Below are positions 15,026 through 23,610 of a stretch of 26,193 bases of DNA, piece by piece (position 1 is the first letter of the stretch; each line of letters begins with the position of its first letter). Made by a program: the position numbers and the translations under genes. The DNA is from an uncultured Bacilli bacterium. GTDB taxonomy: Bacteria > Bacillota_I > Bacilli_A > RF39 > UBA660. Location: NCBI GenBank assembly GCA_947628445.1, contig CANQZX010000006.1, positions 1-26,193 of the forward strand, in the 5' to 3' direction. The notes beneath the pieces are model-generated. The model worked only from the letters and a program-made list of their open reading frames with translations. It was not told the origin of the DNA and did not search any database.

Positions 15026-16903
15026 TTAATTCCATGAAAGTCGGAATGGATTATCATGAGATCCATCACCGCTTTCGATTTTGGTCGAAGAGTCCAAATA
15101 GAAGGATGGCCGCACGCCATAGGTGTTGCTCACTAAGTAGTAGTACGCATAGCCCGTAGTGTTGACAACCCACGCATAGATGCCATAGCCCGAATTACGA
15201 GAAACTGTCCAGTCATTTAATCCCATATACATCCAGTTATTTTCTTTTACGGCTTCGCTACCATATCCACTTGAACTATGTATACTTTGATTCCATGCAT
15301 TTGGATAGGCGGCATAACCATAATCGCTTACATACATTAAACCTATTTTGGCATTTTTATATGTTAAGTCGTCGTCTTTACATGCTCTTGGACTTGCAGT
15401 ACCATCGTCGTCGTAACATTTTTTGGCTTCGACTTGTAGTTTTTCTGTTCCTAGTTCTTTATTATATACTTGTTGAGCATTGTAACTTGAAGATGAGAAA
15501 CCTCCTGTTGTCCAATCATGTTCCGTTATATGGCCATTTAAATCACTTACTTTTGTAGTTATATAACTTAAATAAAATTGATTCAAGTTTATTTGATTTA
15601 AGTTACTTTTTTGCCACATGTTATTATAGGTTCCTGTGTTATTCCAATAATATCCTGCTATATTGTTATAATTGTCTGGGTTTCCTTGGTAGGTTGCATT
15701 TACCTCTGTATAATTACCAAAATATGCTCCACCTGGAGCTGTTGCTCTATCTCCTAGTTCATCTTTGGTTGCATAATCATATTTGATTAGTTTCATTTCA
15801 TATTCGCCTGATTCATTTGGGAAGAAACCTATGATACGATATAAATCGGCATCGGTTGTACATGTTGATTCTTCACTTGTTCCATCTAAACAAACATAGT
15901 TTTTAATTCCTTCATTTGAGCCACTATATCGATAACTATTATCATTAGGACTTAATTCTTTATTAACTATATTTGTTTTTGCTAAAGATTCACTATTATG
16001 ATAAATTATATGACTTAGACTATAATCTGCTTGTTCTAATTTTTTAACACATGTCCCTATTGTATCTGTTGTTCCACAGGCATCGGCTAAATTAGCGATT
16101 ATTTGATCTTTTTGTAAGATTAATTGCCCACTAAACTCTTTTCCCGTATTTTTATTTTGACCACTATCCAAGTTTACTAAGGTTATTTTGATTTCCCATT
16201 CTTGCGTGGCTTTTATCGTTGGTTCAGAACCTGTTACTGTTATTTCATATTTTTTAGCTATTGGTATTAAACCAGTAGCTTCCGTTATATCAAAGCCATT
16301 TAAACCATGACCATCTACATCAGTATAATAATCTAAACCATCGATATGATTTAGTTCTCCATCTTCGCCTGGTTGTGTTACTGTTAAGATTAATTCTGGT
16401 ACTTTGGTAGTATGAGTTTCATCTGGAGCTACTATCTTTCCATCTTCTTTTTTTCCTTCTAGGATTTCTCCGGCATCATTTTTAAAATTAGTATATCTTA
16501 ATTCATTAGTATCTATTTTTAAATAAACATAATAATTATCTTTAGCATTATTTGTCGCATTATTAGCAATTAGAGTTGCTGTTCCGGTTACTCCATCACC
16601 TACACTAATATTTCCTTCATTAAAATTATCCATATTAGCTGTAATCATAATATTACTATTGGCATTTTCTTCATCTTTTACTTGTTCTGATGTTATATTT
16701 TTATCATTTAAGGAAAATGATAAAACATCAGTTGTACCTGATTCGGCATTAATATTAACATCTTGTTTACCAGTGTTTTGGCTAGCAAAGAAGGCATAGG
16801 CAGCTCCAATGGCTACTAAAGATAAAGTAACAATGGCAATCAAAGTTAGGATTAAAGTTCTTTTTTTGTTTTCCTTTTCTAAATTATTTTTTTCTTCATT
16901 CAT
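15026..16903 (-). CDS. Secreted surface protein A: TasA-like N-terminus, lectin-like variable C-terminus
   Basis: About 625 residues. A basic, charged start precedes one hydrophobic helix (LILTLIAIVTLSLVAIGAAY) ending AAYAFFASQNTG, a SipW/TasA-type signal peptide. Residues about 45-280 look like a beta-sandwich (LIANNATNNAKDNYYVYLKI; WEIKITLVNLDSGQ). The C-terminal half begins near NYVCLDGTS, with DLYRIIGFF and KIGLMYVSDYGYAAYP, and ends WMYMGLNDWTVSR...GVRPSFYLDSS and DNPFRLSWN. This resembles a DUF6273/C-type-lectin-like family that is multicopy in gut Firmicutes (recalled, not searched). No sortase motif or C-terminal anchor is seen. I prefer ATG 16903 to GTG 16909 because it aligns with protein B. 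The role is probably surface binding or fibre formation. Confidence 0.8.
   Translation of the reverse strand: MNEEKNNLEKENKKRTLILTLIAIVTLSLVAIGAAYAFFASQNTGKQDVNINAESGTTDVLSFSLNDKNITSEQVKDEENANSNIMITANMDNFNEGNISVGDGVTGTATLIANNATNNAKDNYYVYLKIDTNELRYTNFKNDAGEILEGKKEDGKIVAPDETHTTKVPELILTVTQPGEDGELNHIDGLDYYTDVDGHGLNGFDITEATGLIPIAKKYEITVTGSEPTIKATQEWEIKITLVNLDSGQNKNTGKEFSGQLILQKDQIIANLADACGTTDTIGTCVKKLEQADYSLSHIIYHNSESLAKTNIVNKELSPNDNSYRYSGSNEGIKNYVCLDGTSEESTCTTDADLYRIIGFFPNESGEYEMKLIKYDYATKDELGDRATAPGGAYFGNYTEVNATYQGNPDNYNNIAGYYWNNTGTYNNMWQKSNLNQINLNQFYLSYITTKVSDLNGHITEHDWTTGGFSSSSYNAQQVYNKELGTEKLQVEAKKCYDDDGTASPRACKDDDLTYKNAKIGLMYVSDYGYAAYPNAWNQSIHSSSGYGSEAVKENNWMYMGLNDWTVSRNSGYGIYAWVVNTTGYAYYYLVSNTYGVRPSFYLDSSTKIESGDGSHDNPFRLSWN
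15078..15210 (-). other. Putative hypervariable region of protein A (DGR-like VR)
   Basis: This 3' coding block encodes WTVSR...AW..N..GYA.Y...GVRPSFYLDSST. Compared codon by codon with the block at 23693-23828, ten codon pairs differ only in first or second base, such as GGC/AAC, TAT/GAT, ATC/AGC, TAC/GGC. Six pairs differ in the third base, two of them silently. The flanks (GGACAGTTTCTCGT on one side, GTGCGGCCATCCTTCTATTT on the other) are identical in DNA. This resembles a diversity-generating retroelement variable region. No reverse transcriptase or template is present here to prove it. Confidence 0.5.
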
Positions 16904-17004
16904 TACCACGACACTCCTCTATTTTTTATATTTTTATTATACATCCAATTAGATGTAATATCCAGACATGAGAAAAAATATTTTTTTCCTATCCTCCCTT
17001 TCAT

Positions 17005-17063
17005 TATATATATATATATATATTGTAAAGGATTTAGTTTTCTATTTGACAATTTTTTGACAA
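17005..17063 (-). promoter_or_regulatory. Promoter-like repeat module, copy 2 (protein A)
   Basis: On the minus strand: TTGTCA twice, 11 bp apart (complements at 17058-17063 and 17047-17052), a 19-bp spacer, TACAAT (17022-17027), then an alternating TA run of 19 bases (17005-17023). Protein A starts about 100 bases downstream. That leader also contains an inverted repeat, ACATC/GATGT (16941-16945 and 16952-16956), beside a second TATAAT (16936-16941). Spacing and hexamers match copies 1 and 3 exactly. Confidence 0.65.
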
Positions 17064-17064
17064 G

Positions 17065-17096
17065 TAAAAAACTAATCATAAAGAATGACTAGTTTT
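17065..17096 (-). terminator. Terminator of the fmt-rpe operon
   Basis: On the minus strand AAAACTAGTCAT pairs with ATGATTAGTTTT (12 pairs, one G-T) around a five-base loop and runs into TTTTTT. The stem includes the rpe stop codon, and its T run abuts promoter module copy 2. Confidence 0.8.
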
Positions 17097-17706
17097 GGAG
17101 TTTTGCTATTTGGGCATCAAAGTTATCACCTTGGCAAATAAAGGAACCACTGACAACATAATCAAGATTTGTACAATTTTGAATTGTTTTATCATTAATG
17201 CCCCCATCGATGCCGATAATAAGATTTGGTTTAAGTTTTTTTAATTTGGGTATTTTATTTAATACTTGCGGAATAAAAGCTTGACCGCCTTTGCCGGGAT
17301 AAACACTCATAATAAGAATGCTATCAATTATAGGAATAATATCTTTAAATTCTTCAATTTCTTCGTTGGGATTAATCGCAATACCGGCTTCAATTCCTAA
17401 TTCATGTAAATGAGTAATAAACTTTTCGATATCTGAACAAGTTTGGGGATGAAAAGTTAAGCGATATATAGGTAGATTAGAAAAATACTTTAAATATTCT
17501 TCAGGGTTTTCTACCATTAAATGCACATCTAAAGGTTTGGAAATATTTTGAAATAAAGTTAAAGTTTGGGGATCAAAATTATTGTTTTCAACATAATGGC
17601 CATCCATAATATCCAAATGAATAAAATCGGCTTGAGAAGAAGCAATCATTTGAATGGTTTTTTCTAAAGAAAATTTACTATTTATGTAACTTACGGCTAT
17701 TTGCAT
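17089..17706 (-). CDS. rpe: Ribulose-phosphate 3-epimerase
   Basis: A 205-residue TIM-barrel enzyme that interconverts ribulose 5-phosphate and xylulose 5-phosphate. Metal and catalytic positions are present: H30 and D32 in FIHLDIMDG, H62 in DVHLMVENP, and D167 in IIGIDGGI. The phosphate loop MSVYPGKGGQAF is also there. The start is ATG 17704-17706 (MQIAVSYINS), with GAGG seven bases upstream; the frame extends eight codons further but without a good site. It overlaps the rsgA end by 29 bp. It is the last gene of its operon. The thiN gene that often follows is absent. Confidence 0.93.
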   Translation of the reverse strand: MQIAVSYINSKFSLEKTIQMIASSQADFIHLDIMDGHYVENNNFDPQTLTLFQNISKPLDVHLMVENPEEYLKYFSNLPIYRLTFHPQTCSDIEKFITHLHELGIEAGIAINPNEEIEEFKDIIPIIDSILIMSVYPGKGGQAFIPQVLNKIPKLKKLKPNLIIGIDGGINDKTIQNCTNLDYVVSGSFICQGDNFDAQIAKLQN

Positions 17707-18529
17707 AAATTTCCTCAATAAATGATACATAATTGGTGTATCTACTTTTTAATATTTTACCTTCTTTAACTTTATCTTTAATCATACAGGCCTTTTCTAA
17801 ATAATGTTTACAATCTTGATATTTACAAACATATTTTTTAAACTCAGGAAAAGTTTCTTGCATCTCTTCAACACTCATATTTAGATTTAAAGCCGAGAAT
17901 CCCGGTGTATCCATAACTAAAATGCCTTCGATATCATAGATTTCAACATGTCTGGTGGTATGTACACCCCGATTTAATGCTTGAGATATGGGTGAGGTTT
18001 TTAAATTAAGTTCGGGATTGAGTTTATTTAAAAAACTACTTTTACCGGCCCCACTTTGGCCGATTAAGGTAACTACTTTATTTTTTAATAATTTTTTTAA
18101 GGATCCAAGTTCGGTATTATAAAAAACATGGTAACCGATTTGTTCATAATATTTTTTTATTTTGGCAATTCTTTTTTGTTCAGTCTCTTTACATAAATCT
18201 AGTTTAGTTAATAAAATGATGGGTGTGACTTTATTATGTGTAACAACGGTTAAGTTTTTATCAAGTAAATGAAGCGATAAGTTTGGTTCTTTTAAACTGG
18301 TAACAATTAAAGCATAATCAATATTGGCTACCGGTGGTCGGTTAAGTTTATTACTACGCGGTAATATATCAGTAATTTGTTTGGTTTGGGTATCAATTAC
18401 CACTTTATCCCCGACCACGGGAGAATTTTTGGCTAAGCGAAACTTTCCCCGGGCCGTACAAACATAACTTTCCTTAGCCGTTTTAACCGTATATTGATTG
18501 CTAATTATTTTTACAATGATGCCATTCAT
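17678..18529 (-). CDS. rsgA: Ribosome small subunit-dependent GTPase RsgA
   Basis: A 283-residue circularly permuted GTPase that checks late maturation of the 30S subunit. An N-terminal OB fold (about 1-65) is followed by the permuted G motifs: TKLD (G4, 108-111), GQSGAGKS (G1, 157-164) and DTPG (G3, 207-210). A C-terminal zinc site has C235, C240, H242 and C248. The start codon follows directly on the prkC stop. The prkC-rsgA-rpe order is the classic Firmicutes arrangement. Confidence 0.96.
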   Translation of the reverse strand: MNGIIVKIISNQYTVKTAKESYVCTARGKFRLAKNSPVVGDKVVIDTQTKQITDILPRSNKLNRPPVANIDYALIVTSLKEPNLSLHLLDKNLTVVTHNKVTPIILLTKLDLCKETEQKRIAKIKKYYEQIGYHVFYNTELGSLKKLLKNKVVTLIGQSGAGKSSFLNKLNPELNLKTSPISQALNRGVHTTRHVEIYDIEGILVMDTPGFSALNLNMSVEEMQETFPEFKKYVCKYQDCKHYLEKACMIKDKVKEGKILKSRYTNYVSFIEEIYANSRKLHK

Positions 18530-20269
18530 TTATTCTAAGCCCTCATTTGGATCAACCTCAGGTTCAGTACTGGTTGGTTCACTCGCAATTTTAACCTTTA
18601 GGGAAGCCCCAGGAACAACCTTGGAACCAGCCGGCCGCGATTGATAAATAACTTTACCTGGTTCATAGTCCATGGATTCTTCTTCAGTATAAGTTAGTTT
18701 TAAGCCCGCATCTTCACAGAAAACTTGTACATCTTCAAGCGTGTAACCTTCGGCAACAAAATCCGGATATTTATTATCTAAATCGGGAATATAAAGCGTT
18801 ATATTATCCCCCACGGATAATTTACTACCGGCCTCAACATCTTGCTTCATGATTTTCCCTGATTCGTAATTAGCGGCATCTTCCGGATCAATACTTTCTC
18901 TTTCAATAAAGACATGTAAGCCCAAGGCCTCTAATTTACCTTTTATTTCATTATAATTTTGGTTGGTGTAATCTTCAATCGTAATTTGGGTATCACCAAT
19001 CGAAACATATAAAACGACCTCAAAGCCCTCTTTCCGTTTACTGCCGGCCGCTGGATTGGTTTTAATAACATCACCTTCATCAATATCGGCACTGGCTTGT
19101 TCAATTTGATCATCAGCCACACGGAAGCCCGCATCTTGTAATTTCGTAATGGCTTTCGTAACACTCATACCGGAAACATCGGGAATGGCAAGTTGTTTGG
19201 CTTTGGTCATATACGGAATTAAAACGAAAATAGTCGTGACAATTAAAACTAAACCAACAAAGATGCTTCCTAAAATAATTAATAATTTATTTTCGTTATT
19301 TAAATCATTTTTCGTTATTTGTTTAGCAATCGTTTCATCTTTTTTCTTTTCAGGTGTTTTAGTTTCTTTAATTGTTTTTAATAATTTAGTATCATCATAA
19401 TCATTTTCCGGATATTTAAAGGTTATTTTCATTTCATTAGCCCGGGCTTCATCTAAGCAAGTTTTTAAATCTTCATGCATTTCTCGAGCATCAGCATACC
19501 GGTTTTTTGGATTTTTGGCGGTGGCCTTTAAAATAATATTTTCCACACTTTGGGGAATTTCCGGAATCTCATCGCGAATACTCGGCATTGGTTCTTTTAA
19601 ATGCTTAAGAGCAATTTCGACGGCATTATCCCCTTTAAAAGGTAATTTACCACATAAAAGTTCATACATTAAAATCCCAATGGAATAAATATCACTTTGG
19701 AGAGTAGCCCCTTTCCCACTGGCTTGTTCAGGGGGCAAGTAATGCACCGAACCCATAACACTATTAGTTTGAGTTAATTGGGTCGAATTAATTGCTACGG
19801 CAATGCCAAAATCAGTGATTTTAATTAGCCCATTTTCTAAGATTAAAATATTTTGGGGCTTAATATCCCGGTGAATAATATACGAATCATGGGCTACACT
19901 TAAGCCATTAGTTATTTGTAAAACAATATCGACAACCTCGGGAACCGTTAATTTACCCCGTTTTTTTAATAAGTTTTTCAAGTGTTTGCCTTCGACATAT
20001 TCCATGACAATATAGTATTCACCATTATCTTCCCCGACATCGTAAACCTCAACGATATTAGGATTTGATAAACTGGATGCTGATAAGGCCTCTCTTTGAA
20101 AACGCCGAACAAATTTTTCGTCACTGGCCAAATCGCCGCGTAAAACTTTAACGGCCACATTGCGATCTAAAATGGTATCATACGCCAAATAAACATTGGC
20201 CATACCACCTTCGCCAATACTTTTAATTATTTGATATCGATCACTAATCTTTTGCCCTTTCATTATCAT
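18530..20269 (-). CDS. prkC: PASTA-domain serine/threonine protein kinase (PrkC/StkP type)
   Basis: A 579-residue membrane kinase. The kinase domain has GEGGMANVY (20-28), catalytic lysine K41, IIHRDIKPQN (131-140; D135) and TDFG (152-155), with Thr-rich activation loop NSTQLTQTNS. One membrane helix lies at about 329-354 (LLIILGSIFVGLVLIVTTIF). Three extracellular PASTA domains follow, at about 361-425, 426-495 and 496-567. The kinase senses peptidoglycan fragments; in Bacillus it also triggers spore germination by muropeptides, which fits this spore former. It overlaps the phosphatase gene stp by ATGA, so the antagonistic pair is coupled. Confidence 0.95.
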   Translation of the reverse strand: MIMKGQKISDRYQIIKSIGEGGMANVYLAYDTILDRNVAVKVLRGDLASDEKFVRRFQREALSASSLSNPNIVEVYDVGEDNGEYYIVMEYVEGKHLKNLLKKRGKLTVPEVVDIVLQITNGLSVAHDSYIIHRDIKPQNILILENGLIKITDFGIAVAINSTQLTQTNSVMGSVHYLPPEQASGKGATLQSDIYSIGILMYELLCGKLPFKGDNAVEIALKHLKEPMPSIRDEIPEIPQSVENIILKATAKNPKNRYADAREMHEDLKTCLDEARANEMKITFKYPENDYDDTKLLKTIKETKTPEKKKDETIAKQITKNDLNNENKLLIILGSIFVGLVLIVTTIFVLIPYMTKAKQLAIPDVSGMSVTKAITKLQDAGFRVADDQIEQASADIDEGDVIKTNPAAGSKRKEGFEVVLYVSIGDTQITIEDYTNQNYNEIKGKLEALGLHVFIERESIDPEDAANYESGKIMKQDVEAGSKLSVGDNITLYIPDLDNKYPDFVAEGYTLEDVQVFCEDAGLKLTYTEEESMDYEPGKVIYQSRPAGSKVVPGASLKVKIASEPTSTEPEVDPNEGLE

Positions 20270-21027
20270 TCGTTATCACCACTTTCTCGTACTAAATAAG
20301 CTACTGAAATATTGTCATTACCCCCGCGTGCATTGCACTTTTTAATTAATTTAATTACTTTTTCTTCAACTGTTAACTCCGCAGTTAATAAAACTTTTTC
20401 AATTTGCTCATCGGTAAGCATATTGGTTAAACCATCACTGCAAAGCAAAATAGCCTCACTTTCATTATCGACATCGAAGATATCGACCTCGGCCCGTTCA
20501 CTGGCCCCTAAAGCGCGCATTAAAACATTTTTCTTCGGATGGTTTTTGGCTTCTTCTTCGGTTAAGTTTCCTGCATCCACTAGCAAGTTAACTAAAGTAT
20601 GTGGTTTTGTAACTTTATGGAGTTTACCATTTTTCATGGCATAACCCGAAGAATCCCCAATATTTGACATAATAATAAATTCTTTGGTAATAATGGCCGC
20701 GACTAAAGTTGTTCCTAAACCGCGGGAATTTTCATTCTTTTCCCCATAATCAATAATTTCTTTATTAATTTCACTAATATTATCATTTAGCCAATTTAAA
20801 GCATCAAGTTTGGTCCCCACACTTGATAATTCAGTGAATCTTTTGCCTAAATGGGTCACCGTAAGGGAGCTGGCAACCTCACCTTTACGATGTCCCCCCA
20901 TTCCATCGGCCACAATCATTAAATATTCATCACTACTATTTTTGAGAATTGTCACACTATCTTCATTATGGCTTCTTACTTGTCCCGTATCGGTTAAATA
21001 AAATGATTTCGTTTTAATCACTCTCAC
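20266..21027 (-). CDS. stp: PP2C-family protein phosphatase (Stp/PrpC)
   Basis: A 253-residue PPM/PP2C phosphatase. Metal-binding motifs are SHNEDS near the N-terminus, VADGMGGH (about 39-46), SNIGDSSGY, LLCSDGLTN and GGNDNISVAYL. It removes phosphates put on by the neighbouring PASTA kinase. The start is a GTG overlapping the end of rlmN by 14 bp; a second GTG two codons later is equally possible. The stop is TGA, overlapping the prkC start. Confidence 0.95.
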   Translation of the reverse strand: MRVIKTKSFYLTDTGQVRSHNEDSVTILKNSSDEYLMIVADGMGGHRKGEVASSLTVTHLGKRFTELSSVGTKLDALNWLNDNISEINKEIIDYGEKNENSRGLGTTLVAAIITKEFIIMSNIGDSSGYAMKNGKLHKVTKPHTLVNLLVDAGNLTEEEAKNHPKKNVLMRALGASERAEVDIFDVDNESEAILLCSDGLTNMLTDEQIEKVLLTAELTVEEKVIKLIKKCNARGGNDNISVAYLVRESGDNE

Positions 21028-22030
21028 TTCTCAATTGGCCACAGGCCGCTTTTATATTACCGCCAAATTCTTTCCGAATAGTCACATTAATTCCGGCTTT
21101 TTTTAAAGTATTAAAGAATTTATCAATTCTTTCTTTACTACTTTTTTTAAACTCAATATGTGCAGTTTCATTATAAGGAATTAAATTGACGTAAACATTC
21201 ATCCCTTTTAATAATTTGGCAAGTTCCATCGCATCACTTTCGCAATCATTTACCATATTAAGCATAACATATTCTATCGTTACTCGTCTATTAGTTTTCG
21301 CAATATATTCTTTTAAAGCGTCAATAAGTGTCGGAATATTATACACTTTATTGACAGGCATCAGTTGACTCCTTAAAGTATCATTAGGTGCATGCAAAGA
21401 AATGGCTAAGTTAACTTGCCAATCGAGATTCATAAACTCTTTGATTTTAGGAACTATACCACAAGTAGAAACTGTAATATGCCTAGAACCAATGGCTAAA
21501 CCCTTGGCATCATTAATAATCGTTATAAAATTAATAACATTATCATAGTTATCAAAGGGTTCACCAATTCCCATAATAACAACATGAGATATTCTTTTTT
21601 TAATATAGGCCTCAATTAAAATAATTTGTTCCACCATTTCGTAAGTTTGTAAATTTCTTTTTTTCTTTAACCGGCCACTTTCGCAAAAAGCACAAGTCAT
21701 ATTACAACCAACTTGACTAGAAATACAAACGGATAATCCATAATCATGTTCCATTAAAACGGCTTCAATTTTTTCCTCATCTTTTAAACGAAATAAAAAC
21801 TTTTTAACTAAAGGAGCCTCTAAAACTTTTTCAATTTTAATAAAATCTAAACTAAAATCCTTTTTTAAATCACTAATAAGTGTTTTGCCCACATTCGAAA
21901 ATAAATCAAAATCATAAATCTTCTTTTGATATAACCATTCATATATTTGTTTTTGTTTAAAACTTTTAATCCCCTTTTGGGCTAAGTAATCTTGCAACAT
22001 TAGGGGCGTATAATTCATTATATTTTCCAT
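21014..22030 (-). CDS. rlmN: 23S rRNA (adenine-2-)-methyltransferase RlmN
   Basis: A 338-residue radical SAM enzyme that methylates A2503 of 23S rRNA and A37 of some tRNAs. The iron-sulfur cluster cysteines are C109, C113 and C116 in GCNMTCAFC. The GEPFDNYDNV motif binds S-adenosylmethionine. The C-terminal catalytic cysteine is C330 in KAACGQLR, and a second active-site cysteine is expected near the N-terminal half. Length is typical. It follows the 199-aa gene by 34 bp and overlaps the phosphatase gene. Confidence 0.95.
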   Translation of the reverse strand: MENIMNYTPLMLQDYLAQKGIKSFKQKQIYEWLYQKKIYDFDLFSNVGKTLISDLKKDFSLDFIKIEKVLEAPLVKKFLFRLKDEEKIEAVLMEHDYGLSVCISSQVGCNMTCAFCESGRLKKKRNLQTYEMVEQIILIEAYIKKRISHVVIMGIGEPFDNYDNVINFITIINDAKGLAIGSRHITVSTCGIVPKIKEFMNLDWQVNLAISLHAPNDTLRSQLMPVNKVYNIPTLIDALKEYIAKTNRRVTIEYVMLNMVNDCESDAMELAKLLKGMNVYVNLIPYNETAHIEFKKSSKERIDKFFNTLKKAGINVTIRKEFGGNIKAACGQLRSESD

Positions 22031-22064
22031 ACTTAATTATGACCCTTCCTTAAAGTATGTAATT

Positions 22065-22664
22065 TCAATCTCGTGCGGTAATATTTTGATAAGTTAATTC
22101 ATATTTTTCTAAATCATTACTAATATTGATTTTAAAACTATCATTAGTTAATTTATTGATTTCAATAAGATAATTATTATAACTAAAATTACATACCTCA
22201 CTATGACAATTATATTCACTTAAAATAGTACTTAAAGCCGGATAATCTAAAAACTCAGCATTTAATCCTTCATAAAAGTTTGTAATTTCCGTTTTTTCCT
22301 CTAAATTAACTTGATAAACCATATTATCTATTTTTTCGTATTTTATAGTTCCTGTTTGGGTTTCTTTATAACCAAACTCCCCATCTTGATTAACTTGGCC
22401 ATGAATATAATAATCTTGCTCTTGAAGCGTTATTTTATAGGCATATTCATAATCTTTATTACTTAAATCCAGAATATCTGTCGGGATTTCTTCCTTATCT
22501 GTGGCGTCTTCATTAGTTTCATTATCATTAGTATTTTCTTGAGGCTTACTTACTGGTTTACTATTTAACGAACCAATAAGAAACACGATTAAAATAAAAA
22601 TAACCCAAATACTTAATTTTATTATCGCTTTACCTCTGGTTGATTGCCAAAACTTTTTATCCAT
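22065..22664 (-). CDS. Hypothetical membrane-anchored exported protein
   Basis: A 199-residue protein that I do not recognise. One N-terminal membrane helix (IIKLSIWVIFILIVFLIGSL, about 14-33) is followed by a low-complexity acidic linker rich in N, E, D and T (about 34-62), then an exported domain of predicted strands (YEYAYKITLQEQDYYIHG; FGYKETQTGTIKY; CHSEVCNFSYNNYLIEI). Two cysteines about five residues apart may form a disulfide. Its ribosome site (AGAGG) lies in the last codons of fmt. It occupies the place where rsmB usually sits between fmt and rlmN. Being in an operon with a PASTA kinase, it may act at the cell envelope, but this is a guess. Confidence 0.7.
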   Translation of the reverse strand: MDKKFWQSTRGKAIIKLSIWVIFILIVFLIGSLNSKPVSKPQENTNDNETNEDATDKEEIPTDILDLSNKDYEYAYKITLQEQDYYIHGQVNQDGEFGYKETQTGTIKYEKIDNMVYQVNLEEKTEITNFYEGLNAEFLDYPALSTILSEYNCHSEVCNFSYNNYLIEINKLTNDSFKINISNDLEKYELTYQNITARD

Positions 22665-22666
22665 AT

Positions 22667-23572
22667 TTACCTCTTCAATCCATTTAGATAACTTTTAATA
22701 TCCATTTCTTTTTTCCCAAGCGGTTTTATTTTTGTAAAATAAATTATTCCATCAATAACCCCAATTCCTAAACTAGTTTTTGTAAGAAATACTTGCCCTA
22801 CTTTAATATTTTTTTGAGGAATAAAATCTGCTTCCAATACTTTAAACTCGTAAAAAGCGGTTTTAAGATACGCTAAAGGCCAAGGATTAAAAGCGCGAAT
22901 CTTATTAATAATATTTTGACCCTGATCATTTAAATCAATTTGCTCATCTTCGCGCATAATCCGAGGCGCCAAACTAGCCATTTTATCATCTTGTTTTTTT
23001 CTAGGAGCTTCTTTTTTAATTATTAAGGGTAAGTTTTTAGCTAATAATTCAGCTCCTAACTTAGCTAAGATATCATGGAGTGAGCCACAGTTATCAGTAG
23101 GTTTAATTGCATATTCCACCGTATCAATAATATCACCCGTATCCATACCAGCATCCATATACATTAATGTTATTCCCGTTTTTTCTTCGCCATTAAGTAA
23201 AGCCCACTGTATTGGAGCACTACCCCGATATTTAGGTAAAAGCGAAGCATGAATATTAATTGCTCCTAAACGGGGAATAGCTAATAATTCTGGGGGTAAT
23301 ATTTGCCCATAAGCACAAGTAACAATTAAATCAGGTTGGATTTCTTCAATTAGTGTAAAATCATTTCTTATTTTACTAGGTTGAAAAACCGGAATTTTAT
23401 TGGCTAAAGCTATCTTTTTAACAGGACTCATCGTTAATTCTTTTTTCCGTCCCGTTTCTTTATCAGGTTGTGTTACCACTAAAACAACATTAGTTTTAGA
23501 AATTAACATTTCCAATGCCGGTACAGCAAAATCCGGAGTTCCCATATATACTACTTTAATATTTTTATCCAT
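22667..23572 (-). CDS. fmt: Methionyl-tRNA formyltransferase
   Basis: About 301 residues. The start MDKNIKVVYMGTPDFAVPAL is the canonical Fmt N-terminus. The formyl-folate site INIHASLLPKYRGSAPI carries the SLLPxYRG motif, followed by GMDTGDI and a C-terminal OB-like domain (FNPWPLAYLKT). I start at ATG 23570-23572. The open frame extends 26 codons further upstream (MELIDVLLRVH), but that part would run through the terminator of surface gene B and has no match to the family. It formylates initiator Met-tRNA and leads the operon that ends with rpe. Confidence 0.95.
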   Translation of the reverse strand: MDKNIKVVYMGTPDFAVPALEMLISKTNVVLVVTQPDKETGRKKELTMSPVKKIALANKIPVFQPSKIRNDFTLIEEIQPDLIVTCAYGQILPPELLAIPRLGAINIHASLLPKYRGSAPIQWALLNGEEKTGITLMYMDAGMDTGDIIDTVEYAIKPTDNCGSLHDILAKLGAELLAKNLPLIIKKEAPRKKQDDKMASLAPRIMREDEQIDLNDQGQNIINKIRAFNPWPLAYLKTAFYEFKVLEADFIPQKNIKVGQVFLTKTSLGIGVIDGIIYFTKIKPLGKKEMDIKSYLNGLKR

Positions 23573-23610
23573 AATTATCACACCAATAGTATATAATATT
23601 TTACGCGAAA

